From Tuctoria greenei (taxonomy: Eukaryota > Streptophyta > Magnoliopsida > Poales > Poaceae): a stretch of DNA of 64,000 nt. Location of the stretch: positions 166,058,929 to 166,122,928 of the forward strand of contig JAYESD010000009.1 in the NCBI GenBank assembly GCA_036927565.1, read 5' to 3'. The notes under the pieces are model-generated. The model did not search any database. It saw nothing but the letters and a program-made list of their open reading frames with translations, and was not told the origin of the DNA. Made by a program: the position numbers and the translations under genes. Of the stretch, positions 33,501 through 45,124 are shown in pieces. Position 1 is the stretch's first letter, and every line of letters starts with the position of its first letter.

Positions 33501-34542
33501 TTAACGGTTCAGAATGTTGTTGGTTCATTCATCAAATTCATGCTATATAAGCAACATTTCCATGATCCTGTTTGATTAGGAATTATAACCCAATCCTTGT
33601 TTGTAACCTAAAAGGATACATTAAACTGATATTAAAAACACTGAGCATATTCCAGTTCCAGGTCATTGTAACGTGCATGAAAGACAATTGACCAGCCATT
33701 CCTAGTAGTTTGCTCTATGAGTCTTAAGTTAAGAATCCAGATCATGGTCAACAAACACAACTAGACAGGTTTTGGCCCGAAAAAAGAGTATTATCACATA
33801 CATATGTAAGGACTGAGAATGCAGTTCAGCAGTTTGCAGGTTTGCTTGCTTAATAAACCCATAGGGCATCATTATTCATTATTAACAACTCATGTTTGTT
33901 GGTCAAGATATCGTCTCTTCTATAGAAAAACAGCAACAGTGTCCTGAATCTCCTCGAGTTTCTCAATGCCAGCAATGGAGGCATGCCAAAGATAACGTTG
34001 TTCCCAAAGCTATTATCAATTTTGTCACAACACCACATCATAACCATGGTTGTTTTACTATCTACAACATAAGAATTCAATGTGTTTTCCTTCATACAAT
34101 TAACATCTCTATAGTGTCATGAATGTTGAGCGTTACCAAGCTTACATAGGATAGTCACTTGAAGTATACGCTATATCACAACAAACAAGCAAACTCTAAC
34201 AACAACAGGATGAAGCAATGTACAGATCCAATATTTATAAGAACCAAAAGTTCCATTTCCACCAAACAGGCCATAGTACATAATATCGCTCGCCGGCCTC
34301 GTCTTTCTGCTACCTACATAACACCATCTACAGTAAAGCGAGAAAAGAAAATGAAAGGCGTGCCAGATCGCCGTGGCGTGTGACAGGGGGAGATGAGGTC
34401 ACCTATACGCGGGACGATAGGGAGACCTGCTGCGGACGGGGCTAGCGCTGCGGTCCCTGCGCCCCCGCCATCCGCGGTACCGCGGCGACGGCGACCGCCG
34501 ACGCCAGCGCGGCGGCGGCGACCGCGACAGGTCGCGCGGCAT
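30557..34542 (-). CDS. ARGLU1: ARGLU1 homologue (arginine and glutamate-rich protein 1), 4 exons
   Basis: Exons 34542-34403, 33185-32943, 31333-31114 and 30823-30557 join in phase to give 289 residues. Residues 1-110 are RS-rich (MPRDLSRSPPPRWRRRSPS, repeated SRSISPRRHKSR units). The rest is a long charged coiled coil (RRQKEVELRLLEEETAKRV, EEIKQEIQRRLEEGRKRIQ) ending in the conserved GKNKSRPKLSFALGMK. This matches animal and plant ARGLU1 in order and length. In animals the protein is a nuclear splicing and transcription coactivator that binds RNA through the RS half and Mediator/nuclear-receptor partners through the coiled coil. All splice sites are GT-AG. The gene is divergent from the HIRIP3-like gene, with 535 bp between start codons. 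Introns 1 and 2 are long; intron 2 contains SINE-like pieces. Confidence 0.93.
31974..32117 (+). mobile_element. SINE-like fragment, CAACAACAACAAAGCC family
   Basis: Contains ACAACAACAAAGCCTTTGTC and TTGGGGAAGGCTAGATATGA, followed by about 60 bp shared with the copy at 50871-51005. The motif resembles grass Au-type SINEs; family naming is tentative. Confidence 0.6.
32596..32702 (+). mobile_element. SINE-like element with tRNA-derived look
   Basis: GGGCGTACCCAGTGCCGAAG...GTGGGGTCTGGGCAAGGG...AGAGGCTGGTTCG has the order of a tRNA-derived SINE head (A-box-like then B-box-like TGGTTCG). It lies in ARGLU1 intron 2. Confidence 0.6.
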
Positions 34543-35077
34543 CGCCGGAAACACAAGTATAGCGCGCCTCTGCGGCGCCCGGATCCGGTCGGAGATCGGA
34601 TCGGACGATCGGTGAGGTTTCGAGGGGGCGATGGATGGAGGCGAGGAAAGGCCGCCCGCGGGTCCGGGTGGAGGTGGAGTCGCCGCCGCCGCACCGGGGA
34701 GATGAGGATGATGGGCAGGGCTAGTGGCGTTCCAGCGCTCGCGTAATATACTTGATGGCAGGCTAGCGTAATTATGCGTGAAGGGTAGGCCTAGGTACGT
34801 ATCGCAGGGGTTGAGGTGGATGAGAAGCGACCCTGCACGCATCTCAATGCGAGCATGGCCCACTAAGAGGACTGGTCCGGGCCTCTCAATGCGAGCATGG
34901 ACCACTAAGAGACCCGGCCCGGCCCGGCCCATAACGCCTCGGCTTTTCTCACCGGGTTCTCATGGTCTGCGTCGAGACAGAAACGGCGGCAGTGAAGCGA
35001 CAGAGACAGCAGCACAGCAGCAGACCCGTCACCACCGCCACCGCCGACTCACGGAGGGCGACGCCGCGGCGCGCGAG
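34543..35077. promoter_or_regulatory. Divergent promoter between ARGLU1 and the HIRIP3-like gene
   Basis: 535 bp separate the two start codons, so both promoters must lie here. It contains a 28-bp direct duplication (34842-34869 and 34884-34911, one mismatch; core CTCAATGCGAGCATGG) followed by CGGCCCGGCCCGGCCCAT. GGCCCA/TGGGCC is a site-II-like element common in promoters of plant housekeeping and proliferation genes. No TATA box is obvious. Bidirectional control is inferred from layout only. Confidence 0.65.
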
Positions 35078-38000
35078 ATGGAGGCGGAGATCGAGAAGGC
35101 CATCCGCGCCCGCGTACCCGACTTCAAGAAGCAGGCCGAGTGAGTCGCAACCTCCTCCACCCTCTCCTCCTCGGTCTGGTTCGGCTGTTATCTCGTGCGG
35201 GGCGGGGGTCAAAGCCCTCTAGGGTTTTTGACCGCCTATGGTTTTTGGGGACGGTGCTGTCCCGTTTCTGCGCTGTTATTCTGAAATTGGTGGGGGGAGG
35301 GGGCGCTTCTTCGGGTTGGATGGGTTTGTCATAAGCGCGCGCTGTTGCGGTTGCTTCCGTTCGGAGGGGCCTGCAATTTTGCTGGGCGGGGTGGGTTTTC
35401 TCTGTTTCGGTTGCCTCGTGAGTAAGAGAGGAAGACAGTGGTGGCGAACTGGCGATGAATCCTGAACCCAAGGTCTTTACCATTCGTGCAGTCTAGGTTT
35501 TGCGGCAGCCTGCAGCTTCTAAGATTTTAGAGGGTTCGGGGAAACAGAAATTATGGGGTTAACTTTCGCCGTCCTGGATTTTTTGTGTGTCCACATTTCG
35601 TCCGTTTTGCTTTACTATAATAATGAACTTGAATCTTATTAGCTTTAACCAAGGGTTTAATTGTGACACTGAGAGTTTTGATTTTCAGCTCATTGACCCT
35701 TGAAGGCGTTCGGAGAGCACTGGAGAATGACATGGGTTTGGAGGCATATTCACTGGATGCCCACAAAAAGTTCATAAAGCAATGTGTAGACAAGGTATGG
35801 TCGACAGTTCAAAGTTATCCATATAAGCTCTCTGATAATTTTTAGGTCTATCCAATTTTATTCAGAGCCCCACCTTTGCTTCTTCCATTCCAGAAAAAGA
35901 GGCAAAATTGAATTCAAACTGATCAGCTTATTTATAAACAATCATTCTATTCAATTACTCCCTCCGTTCCACAATATCCAGCGTGGTAGGCCTGTACACG
36001 GACCAAGGAAGGAAACCATATGCAATTACTCGTCCTCAGTTCCGCTTTGTTGGTGCGCCGCGCCCGCCGATTGCATGGGCGCGTAAAATCATGCCCACAT
36101 GCCAGCATGTGTGTGTGTGTGAGGCTCATGGCCAGCATGCAAATCAATGTTCAGTTCTTTGCTGCATGCAGCCAATTGCGTAATCATGGTTGGTAGCTGA
36201 GGCGTTCATTGGAGCGGTGGCCATCGATGCTCGGTCCCTCCCGCCTCCGTGCGTGCCTTGCCTACGCCTAGCCCCCCTAGGCTACGTGGATGGCCAGCGT
36301 GGAGTGCTGAAGCGCGCCTGGGCGGCGGCCTTAAAGCGCCTTTTGGAATCCTGCACAAGAGATATGACAAATGACTTGTATGGGTTCTTGAGACACTCCT
36401 CTCGTGCAGGAGTGTAATAGGGGACTGGGCATTTTGGTATGATTCTGTAATGGATTCAAATCCCCACCCCATCAATGTGAAGTGGTGGTATTTATAGCTG
36501 CCTACCTACCACTGCTACATGTTCCCCCTTTACCCCCTAGAGCTACACCCTTTCCCTAGGGTAAAGGAGTCTTTAGACTGCCCGCACCGGTGCTACTATA
36601 AAGAATGTTGGGTAGTGTAAATTTAGAGTAAATGCTGTAAAAGTAGAAGGAGAATAGTGTATAGAGTAGAGTATAGAGTAACGAGTGCGGATAGCCTTAC
36701 ACAGTTTCCATGATCGATCTACGCCTAGTGTCTATCCTAGCTTACATGGGCCATGGGGTGCCTTGCTAGCCTAGTGAGGACGCAAACTCTTGGACCGGGA
36801 GTGTAGTGGGCTGCCATGCCCCTTGCCCCCCACCCAATCACCGCCATGGCCCATATATGAGCAGAAATAGGATTCTTTACAAATTATCTTCCATGCAATA
36901 AGTTTATGCAAAGAGGAAAATGATGTATTGTGTTATCTTTATAACATTTGTCATGTAGCTAAACTGCCAAAATTAGTAATGTTACTACTTCAATTTTTTT
37001 TGAGTCATGGTATCCGCCGAGCCTTGAAACCTCATGAACACATTTGCACTGATTTGGGCTCAACAAGCTCTACGTGGAGAGTACCACTGTGTTTGGTCAA
37101 GAAGGTTTGATTTAGCAGGGGGCTGTATTGATTTAGCAAGTGAAGCAAAGTTCTCCATGCTAATTTTATATGATAATATACTTGCCTTTTCCTTTTCTGG
37201 CCAAGCCTATGCCAGGTGTTTCATGATTCTGATGATGAGGACACAAATAGTAATGCATCAGAGATGGTTGAAGCCAAAGGTGATCATTTATCCAAAGAAG
37301 GGTCAGAAGATGTTCGGGCCATGCCTGCCTCAATGAAATTGTCACCCAGCGGTGATGAGCAAGCTGTAAGATCCAGTGAAACAGAAAAAGATCCCAATGG
37401 AGAAGACCAAGCTTCTGGCAGTAATATAGATGAAGACATGATAAAAGAAGCCATCAACAAAAGGGCTTCTTATTTTAGGGAGAACTCAGAGTATGTATCC
37501 AAATCTAGTCTTTGTTATTTGCTAATATCAATGTCTGCTTCTCATTAAAAGTTCATATGTACATCTGAAATATGTAAGTATCATATGTCAGATTAATGTC
37601 TAAAATTTGTATGTGACTTTGGAACATGGAAGTGAAAAACAAATACACCATCAAAAAAGCACTTAAATGATGTTATAGGTTTTCCAGTACTGTGAACAAA
37701 TTAATTAACAAAATTCATCCTTGAGTCTTGTTCATAATGCATGGCACATAATCATCTGTCATACTGGGAACAGGAGATGTGGGACCCTTGTTAGTCAGAA
37801 ACTCTAGAGCACTGTTATGTAGAGCATGTATAATTCAGTTGAATTATCTGCAGTTACATGATAGTCTTTTGAAGAGAATACTATTAAATGTTACAGACTT
37901 ACAAAGCATTTTTGCATACTGCTTTGCCATACACTTCCTGTTTCTCACCTTTAAAATTTAAATGCATCAAATGTTTGAAGGTAGTAAGTGAAAAATGAAA

Positions 38001-41000
38001 ATACTTTCTCCATTCTCAAATTGTTGTTGTTAGGTCAATGTTAGTTCATTTTTGAACTAAAATCGTTGTACTAAAAATAAAAATTTGAGAATGGGGTAAT
38101 ACTTGATTAACCTTATTGTCATAAAGACTAAGGTAGTCATATTGAGTTTTAAAGAGTTAAAGTAATCAATGATTCACATGGATAAGATCATATGATTGCA
38201 TGAATTTGCAATAGGAGCAGAAATAGTTTATCATAGCAGCGTCGGAAGTATGCAATTGATTAGCAGTTAGCACTAGCAGATAGAAGTAGGGTCTTTAGTT
38301 TCTGAAGTATGGACTACGCCCAAACCAATTCATTGAATTATGAAGCTTGAAGCAGCTGTAGGTAAAGTTCAAGCTGGGAATTTGATTGTGTTATACAATA
38401 TGCTGCCTTTATGATGGATTCTCAGGTAGTGACCAATGAGATGTGGCACATGCGGACATGTCACATACGTTTATTTAAATTACAAACGCTGGGTATCTTG
38501 CTTTTGTGAGGATGTTGTAAAGACATCCTTTGCATTTTTTTCTGCTAATTCTGTCCTTGGAATATACTTTGTTCTAACGAGAAATTCTCAGGTAGTCATT
38601 ATTCTCTTATTGATCCATGAGATGTGCCACATGGCACATAGATTTAAAATTATGAACACTGAGTATCTTGCTTAATATTGGTGAGGATGTTCTGTCTGTG
38701 GGATATGCTTTGTTCTGGTTTAAACTCTGGATTCATGACAATAAAATTGCTGCTGCTGAAAAAGAAAAGATCATGAAATGGTGTTTTTTGTTGTACTCAA
38801 TGCCGTTTTTATGTCCTTTTAGTGCCTCAGGCTTTTCTGCTTGTATTCACAAAATGAAAGCATTGCAGAACTCTTACCCTACAAGGGGTTCGCCGGACTT
38901 TAGAAGAAGATCTGAAGCTTGTGAAGAAAGCTTTGGATGCTTACAAAAAGTTCATTACCACGGAATTAGACAGGGTGAGTTGAAAATATGCATTAATAAC
39001 ATGCATGGTTTATAGATCCTGATATGATTTGAATGTTTTATTGTTGATTAGCCCTAGAACATAATTCTTTTGTTTTTTCTGCATGGTAGGTTTTGCAAGA
39101 ACCTGCAAATGGGACAAAGAAAAGTAGAAAACAGGCACCTCGCAAGGATGCTGACAAAAAAAGCAGCAAAGCTTCTAAAAGAGCCCGTGAAGATGACACT
39201 TCTGAAAATGATAGTCAAAGTGGGATGGGAGACACTGATGAGGACGCAGGGCCAAGAAAAAGAGGATCTGAAAAGGTTAAGGTTATGAAAAGGCAGAAAA
39301 AAGTTAGAGATGAGAAAAAATTGTCAACTCCAAAGGCTAAAAAGGTTGCAAAACAAGATTCAAACAGAAGTAATGAAGAACAGGATGGAAACTCAGAAGA
39401 GGATACTTCCCGATCATCTGCTGAGGAAGATAACAAGGTTTTCAGCTTGATCTTTCATCTTTGACACACTTCATTTAATATTGCTTCAACTCTTATCTCA
39501 TGTCTTGATGTGCAGAAAAAACGACAACCTGCTCCAGCTTATGGGAAACGGGTAGAACAGCTGAGATCTATAATAAAATCCTGTGGAATGAGGTACTTTC
39601 GCATACTTGAATGCTATTCTATGAAATTTAAAGTGGGGGTCACTAACCTGTTTCCCATAAATTAGTGTTCCACCTTCTGTTTATCGGAGGGCAAAGCAGG
39701 CTCCTGAGAACAAGCGTGATGCCTGGTTGATAAAGGAGTTAGAGGGTATACTTGAAAAGGAAGGATTGTCAAAAAATCCTTCTGAAAAAGGTGTGTTCAC
39801 ATGTTGAATTAATCAATTAATTGCAACATATTATTTAGGGAGAGCTTTTGCTGTCCGTTTCCTTTTTTTACTTGCACAGGTAGGATACCAGTGTTTTCCT
39901 TTGTCAATGTCCCAAACTTTGAACAGTACAGAAGTTGTTGCATCCTAATAGATCATATGAACTCTGCTGTCTCTCCCTCCCTTGTTCACTTTGGACTCGA
40001 GTAGAAGGATGCATTTAATTATGCGAAGTGTGCTTATATTTTCTATAATTACATTGAAAATGCTTTTTATGCTCTCTTTGGACAGAAATTAAATCACTGA
40101 AGAAGAGAAAGGAAAGAGCCAAGGAACTTGAGGGCATAGACATGAGTAATATAATCACAAGTTCTCGTCGCAGGAGTACATCAAATTTCATACCCCTGCC
40201 ACCGCCGCCTAAAGTAGTATCTGATAGTGACAACGATGACGATGAAGATGATGCAGAGGACGATGAAGATGATGATGAGGAAATTGTTGAGGATGCAGAC
40301 GAAAGTGATAACGATGACGCAGAGGGTGATGATGGATCTGCTGATGGTATGGTTCAAATCATCAGTTACATCTAAATTTCCTGTTAGAAGCTTTGTTTTT
40401 TGCAGTTTCAGCATTATGGATATAGAATGTGGTTTTTTGTATGTAGCATATTCCTTTAAATTGCAGTTATTTATGTTCTTCCTCTCCTACCATTAGGAAG
40501 CAATATGCTTCAAACCTGTCATGTTGAACCTGCCAAACACGTACATAAGAGACAAGCCTCACCTTTCAATATTTTGCCAGGATCATGAGATGACCTTACT
40601 GCTACAAACCTCTCATTAATAATGATTGCATTCATGAATAAACTAGGAAACTATATCAATGAATCTGAAAAGGTGCTATAAGTTTGGATCACGAAAATGT
40701 GGACCAAAGAAGCAACAAATCACCAAGGGCCTTTGGTACCAGTTTGAACGTTTCATGCCACAGTGATACTGATACTAGAATGGAACCTCGTTTGACATTT
40801 GGGCCTGATGAAAAGGCTGGTTTAGCATGCCCATCAGCATGGCTGAGTTCCGTATTTCCTAGGGAAATACTTGAAACGAACTGCTGTGGTATCTGCATGC
40901 GTGTTCAATACAGACAGTCATCACTTTGGTAGTTGTATTGTGAAAATCCCTGAAAAACAGTGTACCTTCTCCCTAAGCTATTTCCCTATTGATATCAGTT

Positions 41001-41119
41001 GCATTTTCCTGCATTTGTTCTTTAGAAGCACAGATAGCTTGTGCCCATAGAATTCCACTGTCTGATTCTTGTCTGAATAACACTAGCTTAACTGTGCAGA
41101 TGCTGAGAAGGAGGATTGA
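35078..41119 (+). CDS. HIRIP3-like histone-chaperone protein with duplicated DEK_C-like domain, 9 exons
   Basis: Exons: 35078-35139, 35689-35794, 37216-37490, 38869-38974, 39090-39437, 39516-39592, 39666-39790, 40086-40346, 41100-41119; 459 residues, all GT-AG, phases agree. Residues 1-56 (EIEKAIRARVPDFKKQAD, then LTLEGVRRALENDMGLEAY) and about 127-183 (DMIKEAINKRASYFRENSE, then LTLQGVRRTLEEDLKL) are two copies of one helical DEK_C-type domain. A lysine-rich basic region (184-299) follows, then a HIRIP3/CHZ-type block (RVEQLRSIIKSCGMSVPPSV, KERAKELEGIDMSNIITSSR) and an acidic D/E tail to the stop. Animal HIRIP3 binds histones H2A/H3 and HIRA; plant relatives (such as At4g08310) are poorly studied. 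Role: nuclear histone binding, inferred. Introns 2 and 3 carry MITEs. Confidence 0.85.
36576..36696. mobile_element. Tourist-like MITE
   Basis: GACTGCCCGCACC...GAGTGCGGATAGCC, 121 bp, with TTA target duplications at 36573-36575 and 36697-36699. Same family as 22041-22160. It lies in intron 2 of the HIRIP3-like gene. Confidence 0.82.
38002..38098. mobile_element. Degenerate Stowaway-like MITE
   Basis: TACTTTCTCCATTCTCAAATT pairs with AATTTGAGAATGGGGTA across a loop containing TTAGTTCATTTTTGAACTAA. Intron 3 of the HIRIP3-like gene. Confidence 0.7.
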
Positions 41120-41966
41120 TTCCCCGCTTGATCAGGTGGAATCAGTTCGGTTCTGTTGACTGCTGAATTCTGAGAAGAATTGCTGAATTCATGTTGACTC
41201 TGCAATGCGAGGATGTAGTCAATGCTCAGAAGTTTTATCTTCTGGCGTTTATTTATGTGTGAGTGATGATAGCGTTCCTATATGGTGCCAGACGTTTTTT
41301 TTATAGCTTTTGCTGTGGTTAAACATTGGGAAGATTATCCTTGGTAGTAATGTATGATATCAGGTTTGTTCTTTTCAGAACGCTGGTCGTGTAGCTTGCA
41401 AGCATCACAGAACGTTTCAGTTTAGCGTTGAACTAATTTATTAGTTATGATCCATGAACAAGCCATGGAGCTCGTCCGTTTCGAAGCATGTGTCTGTTAT
41501 TTTTCAGGTTGGCATTGAACTAGCTTTTCGATTTTTTATTACTTTTTGCTCTTTGTCGAGTCATTGCAGCAAAAACAATTATACGGATTGGACAGCATTC
41601 TAAATGAACGAATACAAATATGGGAAGGTAGGAATCCATACAGTTATATTGTATCTTTTCGTACTAGCTTAGTTCCGAGAAACAGGCCTAGGCCAGGGCC
41701 AGAAACCGGTTGGGCCGTTCCAGCCCAGCATTGCGTCAAACGGGCCCAACTGCTTTCCGTGATCCGATGTGCTTTGCCTTTGATGGATGCCCGAGCACGA
41801 GCGCCTCGGGACGCCCTCACGTCCGCCTCGCGTGCTGTGCTGTTCGCTCGGTGCTCGACCTGCGAGAAAAAACAAACAAAAAAAGCTAGAAAAGAGAGAG
41901 AGCACGACACCAGCCACCACCCGTCGACCCGAGCGCGGAGGGAGCGAGGCGGCGGAGGCGAAGAAG
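41120..41966. promoter_or_regulatory. Intergenic region and NC2-alpha promoter
   Basis: The 3' flank of the HIRIP3-like gene is followed by the start region of NC2-alpha. GGGCCA, TGGGCC and CGGGCCC clusters at 41690-41750 are site-II-like elements upstream of ATG 41967, and a purine-rich leader (AGAAAAGAGAGAGAG) lies at about 41887. No other gene was seen. Confidence 0.5.
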
Positions 41967-44900
41967 ATGAGGAAGAAGCTCGGCACCCGGTTCCCCGCGG
42001 TTCGTTCCCTCCACCTCTCTCCCCTCCTCTCTCGCTGCCGTGATCCGATCTCATCAGCGACGGCGACAGCGGCGGCGCGGATCTCGTTCTCCCACCGGCG
42101 AGATCCGGACGCGGCCGCCGCGCGTTGACTCGAGCTCCTCGTGTCATCCCGCCGTCCCGCGACCGTGTCCCGCCGGGCCCTCGGCTCTGCCGCGGCGGGG
42201 CGAGTTGAGGCGCGGATCGGCCCGTCCGGTCGCTTCGCTTCCCGCGCGCGCCCGGCGAGGAATTAATTCGTCTTTTTTTTTTACGTTTCCGTACTATTTT
42301 TTTTGGGTTCGCCTGGCTGCCTCTGTAGTAAGTAAGCTGAGGAGTCGGTCTAGGATTCGGCGTTCGGTCCTCCTGGGGTCCTGCTCAGGTGAGCTGAGGC
42401 GACAGAGAGATCTGTGGTTTGGCGGACTGAGTTTCACCGAGGAGCGAAACAGAGAGATCCGTGGGTGCTCTGATCCGGACGTACACTGGCGAGTGTTGCA
42501 AGCTCGCTCGCTCGCTCGTCTTCAGGGGCAGCTCTGGTGCGATTTGCAGGTTGCGTGCCATCGCTCAGCCTCTGTGATGCGTTGAAACGAACGGGATCCA
42601 TGATGATCTTTTGCTGCTGCTCGCACGCACGCTTGGCGGGTCGTGGCTCGGTTGTGAGATGTTGCAAGTGTGTGTGGGCGGCGTACACAGCTGTTGGTTT
42701 TTTTACTTGTGTTTCCTGTGCTTCAGTGACTAAACTGCTGGATCCAATATGTGCAACATGTATCAGTAGCTTGATAAACTTCCAGAACCTCTGTCAAGAA
42801 GTTAACGTGACTTGAAGCTCCAAGCTACATAGACTTGTATCCTGCCGCAGCGGCTTCTATTTAATTTGGCTAAAATATACTTTGCTGTCGTTGGCTTTGC
42901 TACGTTATTTCATGAAATAACTTGGTTTTTTCAGTTTTAAGAACTCCTGTATCGATTGCTGAATTTTTTTTGTTTCGGTTTCTGTTCATGGAAGGAGGCG
43001 GTAAACGGGACTTGAGGCATTAGAATGTACTTAGAGATTTTGCTCTTGATAGGACTACATGGAAATCAGCAATTTATGTACCGTAATTTAGTATTGTACT
43101 TTGTTTAAACTTTTTGCTCTCTCTTTTACTTCCACACGTTTCTATTGGGTTCATATCTAGTCTACCCCAACACGCTTGAGACAAAGACTTTGTTCTTGTT
43201 GTTGGTGGTGGTGTTTGTACTTGTCACTATAGGTTGGGTATCTCTTCTTGACAAATTTTAGCATTTCTATTAGTGTTTTCGTCATATGATGCACAAATTC
43301 GATATATCCACTGTGTTTTAGCCTTTTAGGATTAAATGTTTGAAATGTTTACACAGTTCTGTGGTGTCAGGTTATGTCTGCTAATTATGTTCTCTGTTGT
43401 AATAGGCACGGATCAAAAAGATAATGCAAGCAGATGAGGATGTTGGCAAGATTGCATTAGCGGTGCCTGTTTTAGTTTGTAAGTTCCACATAATACATGG
43501 CTTTGTTTTGATGACTTGATGTAGTTATATGAAATTGTCTTATCCTGTAAACAAAATATAAAATTGTCATCCCTTGGTTAGTAGTGTTGTGGTCAAATGG
43601 TTGTTATGTTCATTCTATGTTACTAATCACACAAGATATTCACCTTATAATATTATATAAGATTATTTGTTCACCATTTTCAGTTTTTATATGTTGTATC
43701 TCCTAGGTGGAGTCATGATGCATATACTAATTGATATTTCTGACATTTTAACTTATTGGTTGCATGCAGCAAGGGCTCTTGAACTGTTTTTGCAAGATTT
43801 AATTGACCGGACTTATGAAATTACCCTTCAAAGTGGGGCAAAGACACTGAATTCCTTCCACTTGTGAGTTCTATACCAGCTGAGAGCTGACATTTCTATC
43901 TATAATTTTTTTCTCGAAAACGACATTTCTATCTATATTAAAAATTTGCATTTGCATTGTATTGTTTTTGTGGCTCTTCATTTCCTGTTCTAGAAATATA
44001 AATCAGAGATCTTTCAAATGCTAGGTTTGCACTTTGAAGTATCATACTATCATTTATTTGTCACTCATATTTTACTTTTTACTTTTATACAACTATACAA
44101 GCATGGTTTCGGCAGGTCAAGTATTTTCTGTAAATTACAATGCATATGCTACTGGCAAGGATTATTGATACCTTCTTTGAGGACCTAGTTTTATCCTGTT
44201 TAACACATTGCACATAAGGTGGTGGATAATTTGTCCAGAATCGTTAGATATAGCTAGCTGATACATTGAGGTTGTAAGATGCCTTCTGTCATTTAGTTTG
44301 TATTAGTTATTTGTTCACGATCATATTATGCTTGGAGTTTCGTCTCTGAGCTCTGATGACTAATGATTTCATATTTATCATCTGCAATTGTCAGAAAGCA
44401 ATGTGTGAAGAGGTACAGTTCTTTTGATTTCCTAACTGAAGTTGTCAGCAAGGTACCAGACCTTGGTGGTGCCGACTCTTGTGGAGATGAAAGGGGATTA
44501 CCTCGAAGAAGGTAAATTCAGCTGTTATAATCAACATTCCATGGCTCTCAGTAACAAATACCTAACAAGTGGTTGAAATTCTCTGTTCAGAAAGTCAAAT
44601 GGCAGTGACCCAGAAAATGATGAATCAAGATCCAGCAAAATGGTATGCCTACATCAATAATCATAGATCACCTGGTTTTAGTGATACCATATTAATGAAG
44701 GAATGAAAACATATTATTAATTTTGCAGGTCATAAGAAGCTCGGTCAGCCCCAGAGGACGTGGGAGAGGTCGAGGTAGAGGGCGTGGACGACCACCAACC
44801 AAGAGGAAGGAAGTTGGTTATGTACAATTTGAGGATGAGAGCAGCATGTATGCTGAACAAGGTGAGCCCTTACCAGGGGAAGACACAGTTCCAGACACCA

Positions 44901-45124
44901 ATCACGGCAGTAGTGAGGGCATACCACAAAGTGCACATCCTCCAGTAGATGTGGCTCCATCAGCCCCTGCACCAACTAGTTCAAAGGTGGAAGAAGCAAC
45001 CGCCGACCATCAGGCAGATTGGCCTATGCCAGATGCCATTGGAAACCTTGGTGTTGGACCATCTGGTTTTGGGCATCTGACGGTGCAAGTTGATGAGGAT
45101 GAGGACTATGACAACGAGGATTAG
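41967..45124 (+). CDS. DRAP1: NC2-alpha / DRAP1, Dr1-associated corepressor, 6 exons
   Basis: Exons: 41967-41999, 43406-43478, 43770-43863, 44395-44511, 44591-44642, 44729-45124; 254 residues, all GT-AG, phases agree. The histone-fold domain occupies about residues 8-85: GTRFPAARIKKIMQADEDVG, KIALAVPVLVSRALELFLQD, LIDRTYEITLQSGAKTLN and FHLKQCVKRY, as in NC2-alpha and related NF-YC proteins. Behind it lie a basic RG tract (RGRGRGRGRGRGRPPTKRK), a long proline/glutamate-rich region and an acidic DEDEDYDNED tail. NC2-alpha pairs with NC2-beta (Dr1) and clamps TBP on promoter DNA, blocking TFIIA and TFIIB; it acts in the nucleus. The 33-bp first exon and 1.4-kb first intron are typical of this gene in plants. 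The start is chosen by MRKKLGTRFPAARIKK, which matches the family. Confidence 0.94.
43150..43215 (-). mobile_element. SINE-like fragment, reverse orientation
   Basis: Reverse complement carries CAACAACAAGAACAAAGTC and TTGGGGTAGACTAGATATGA, the same family as 31974, 50871 and 52251. It lies in NC2-alpha intron 1. Confidence 0.55.

Noticed and set aside
35955..36000. Stowaway-type end ACTCCCTCCGTTCCACAATATCC
   Set aside because: The opposite end was not found within several hundred bases, so borders cannot be given.
36440..36480. tRNA-like GGATTCAAATCCCC sequence
   Set aside because: No acceptor or anticodon stem can be built around it.
41546..42147. Open frames on both strands around the NC2-alpha first exon
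   Set aside because: GC-rich leader and intron sequence; only the short exon MRKKLGTRFPA continues a known family.
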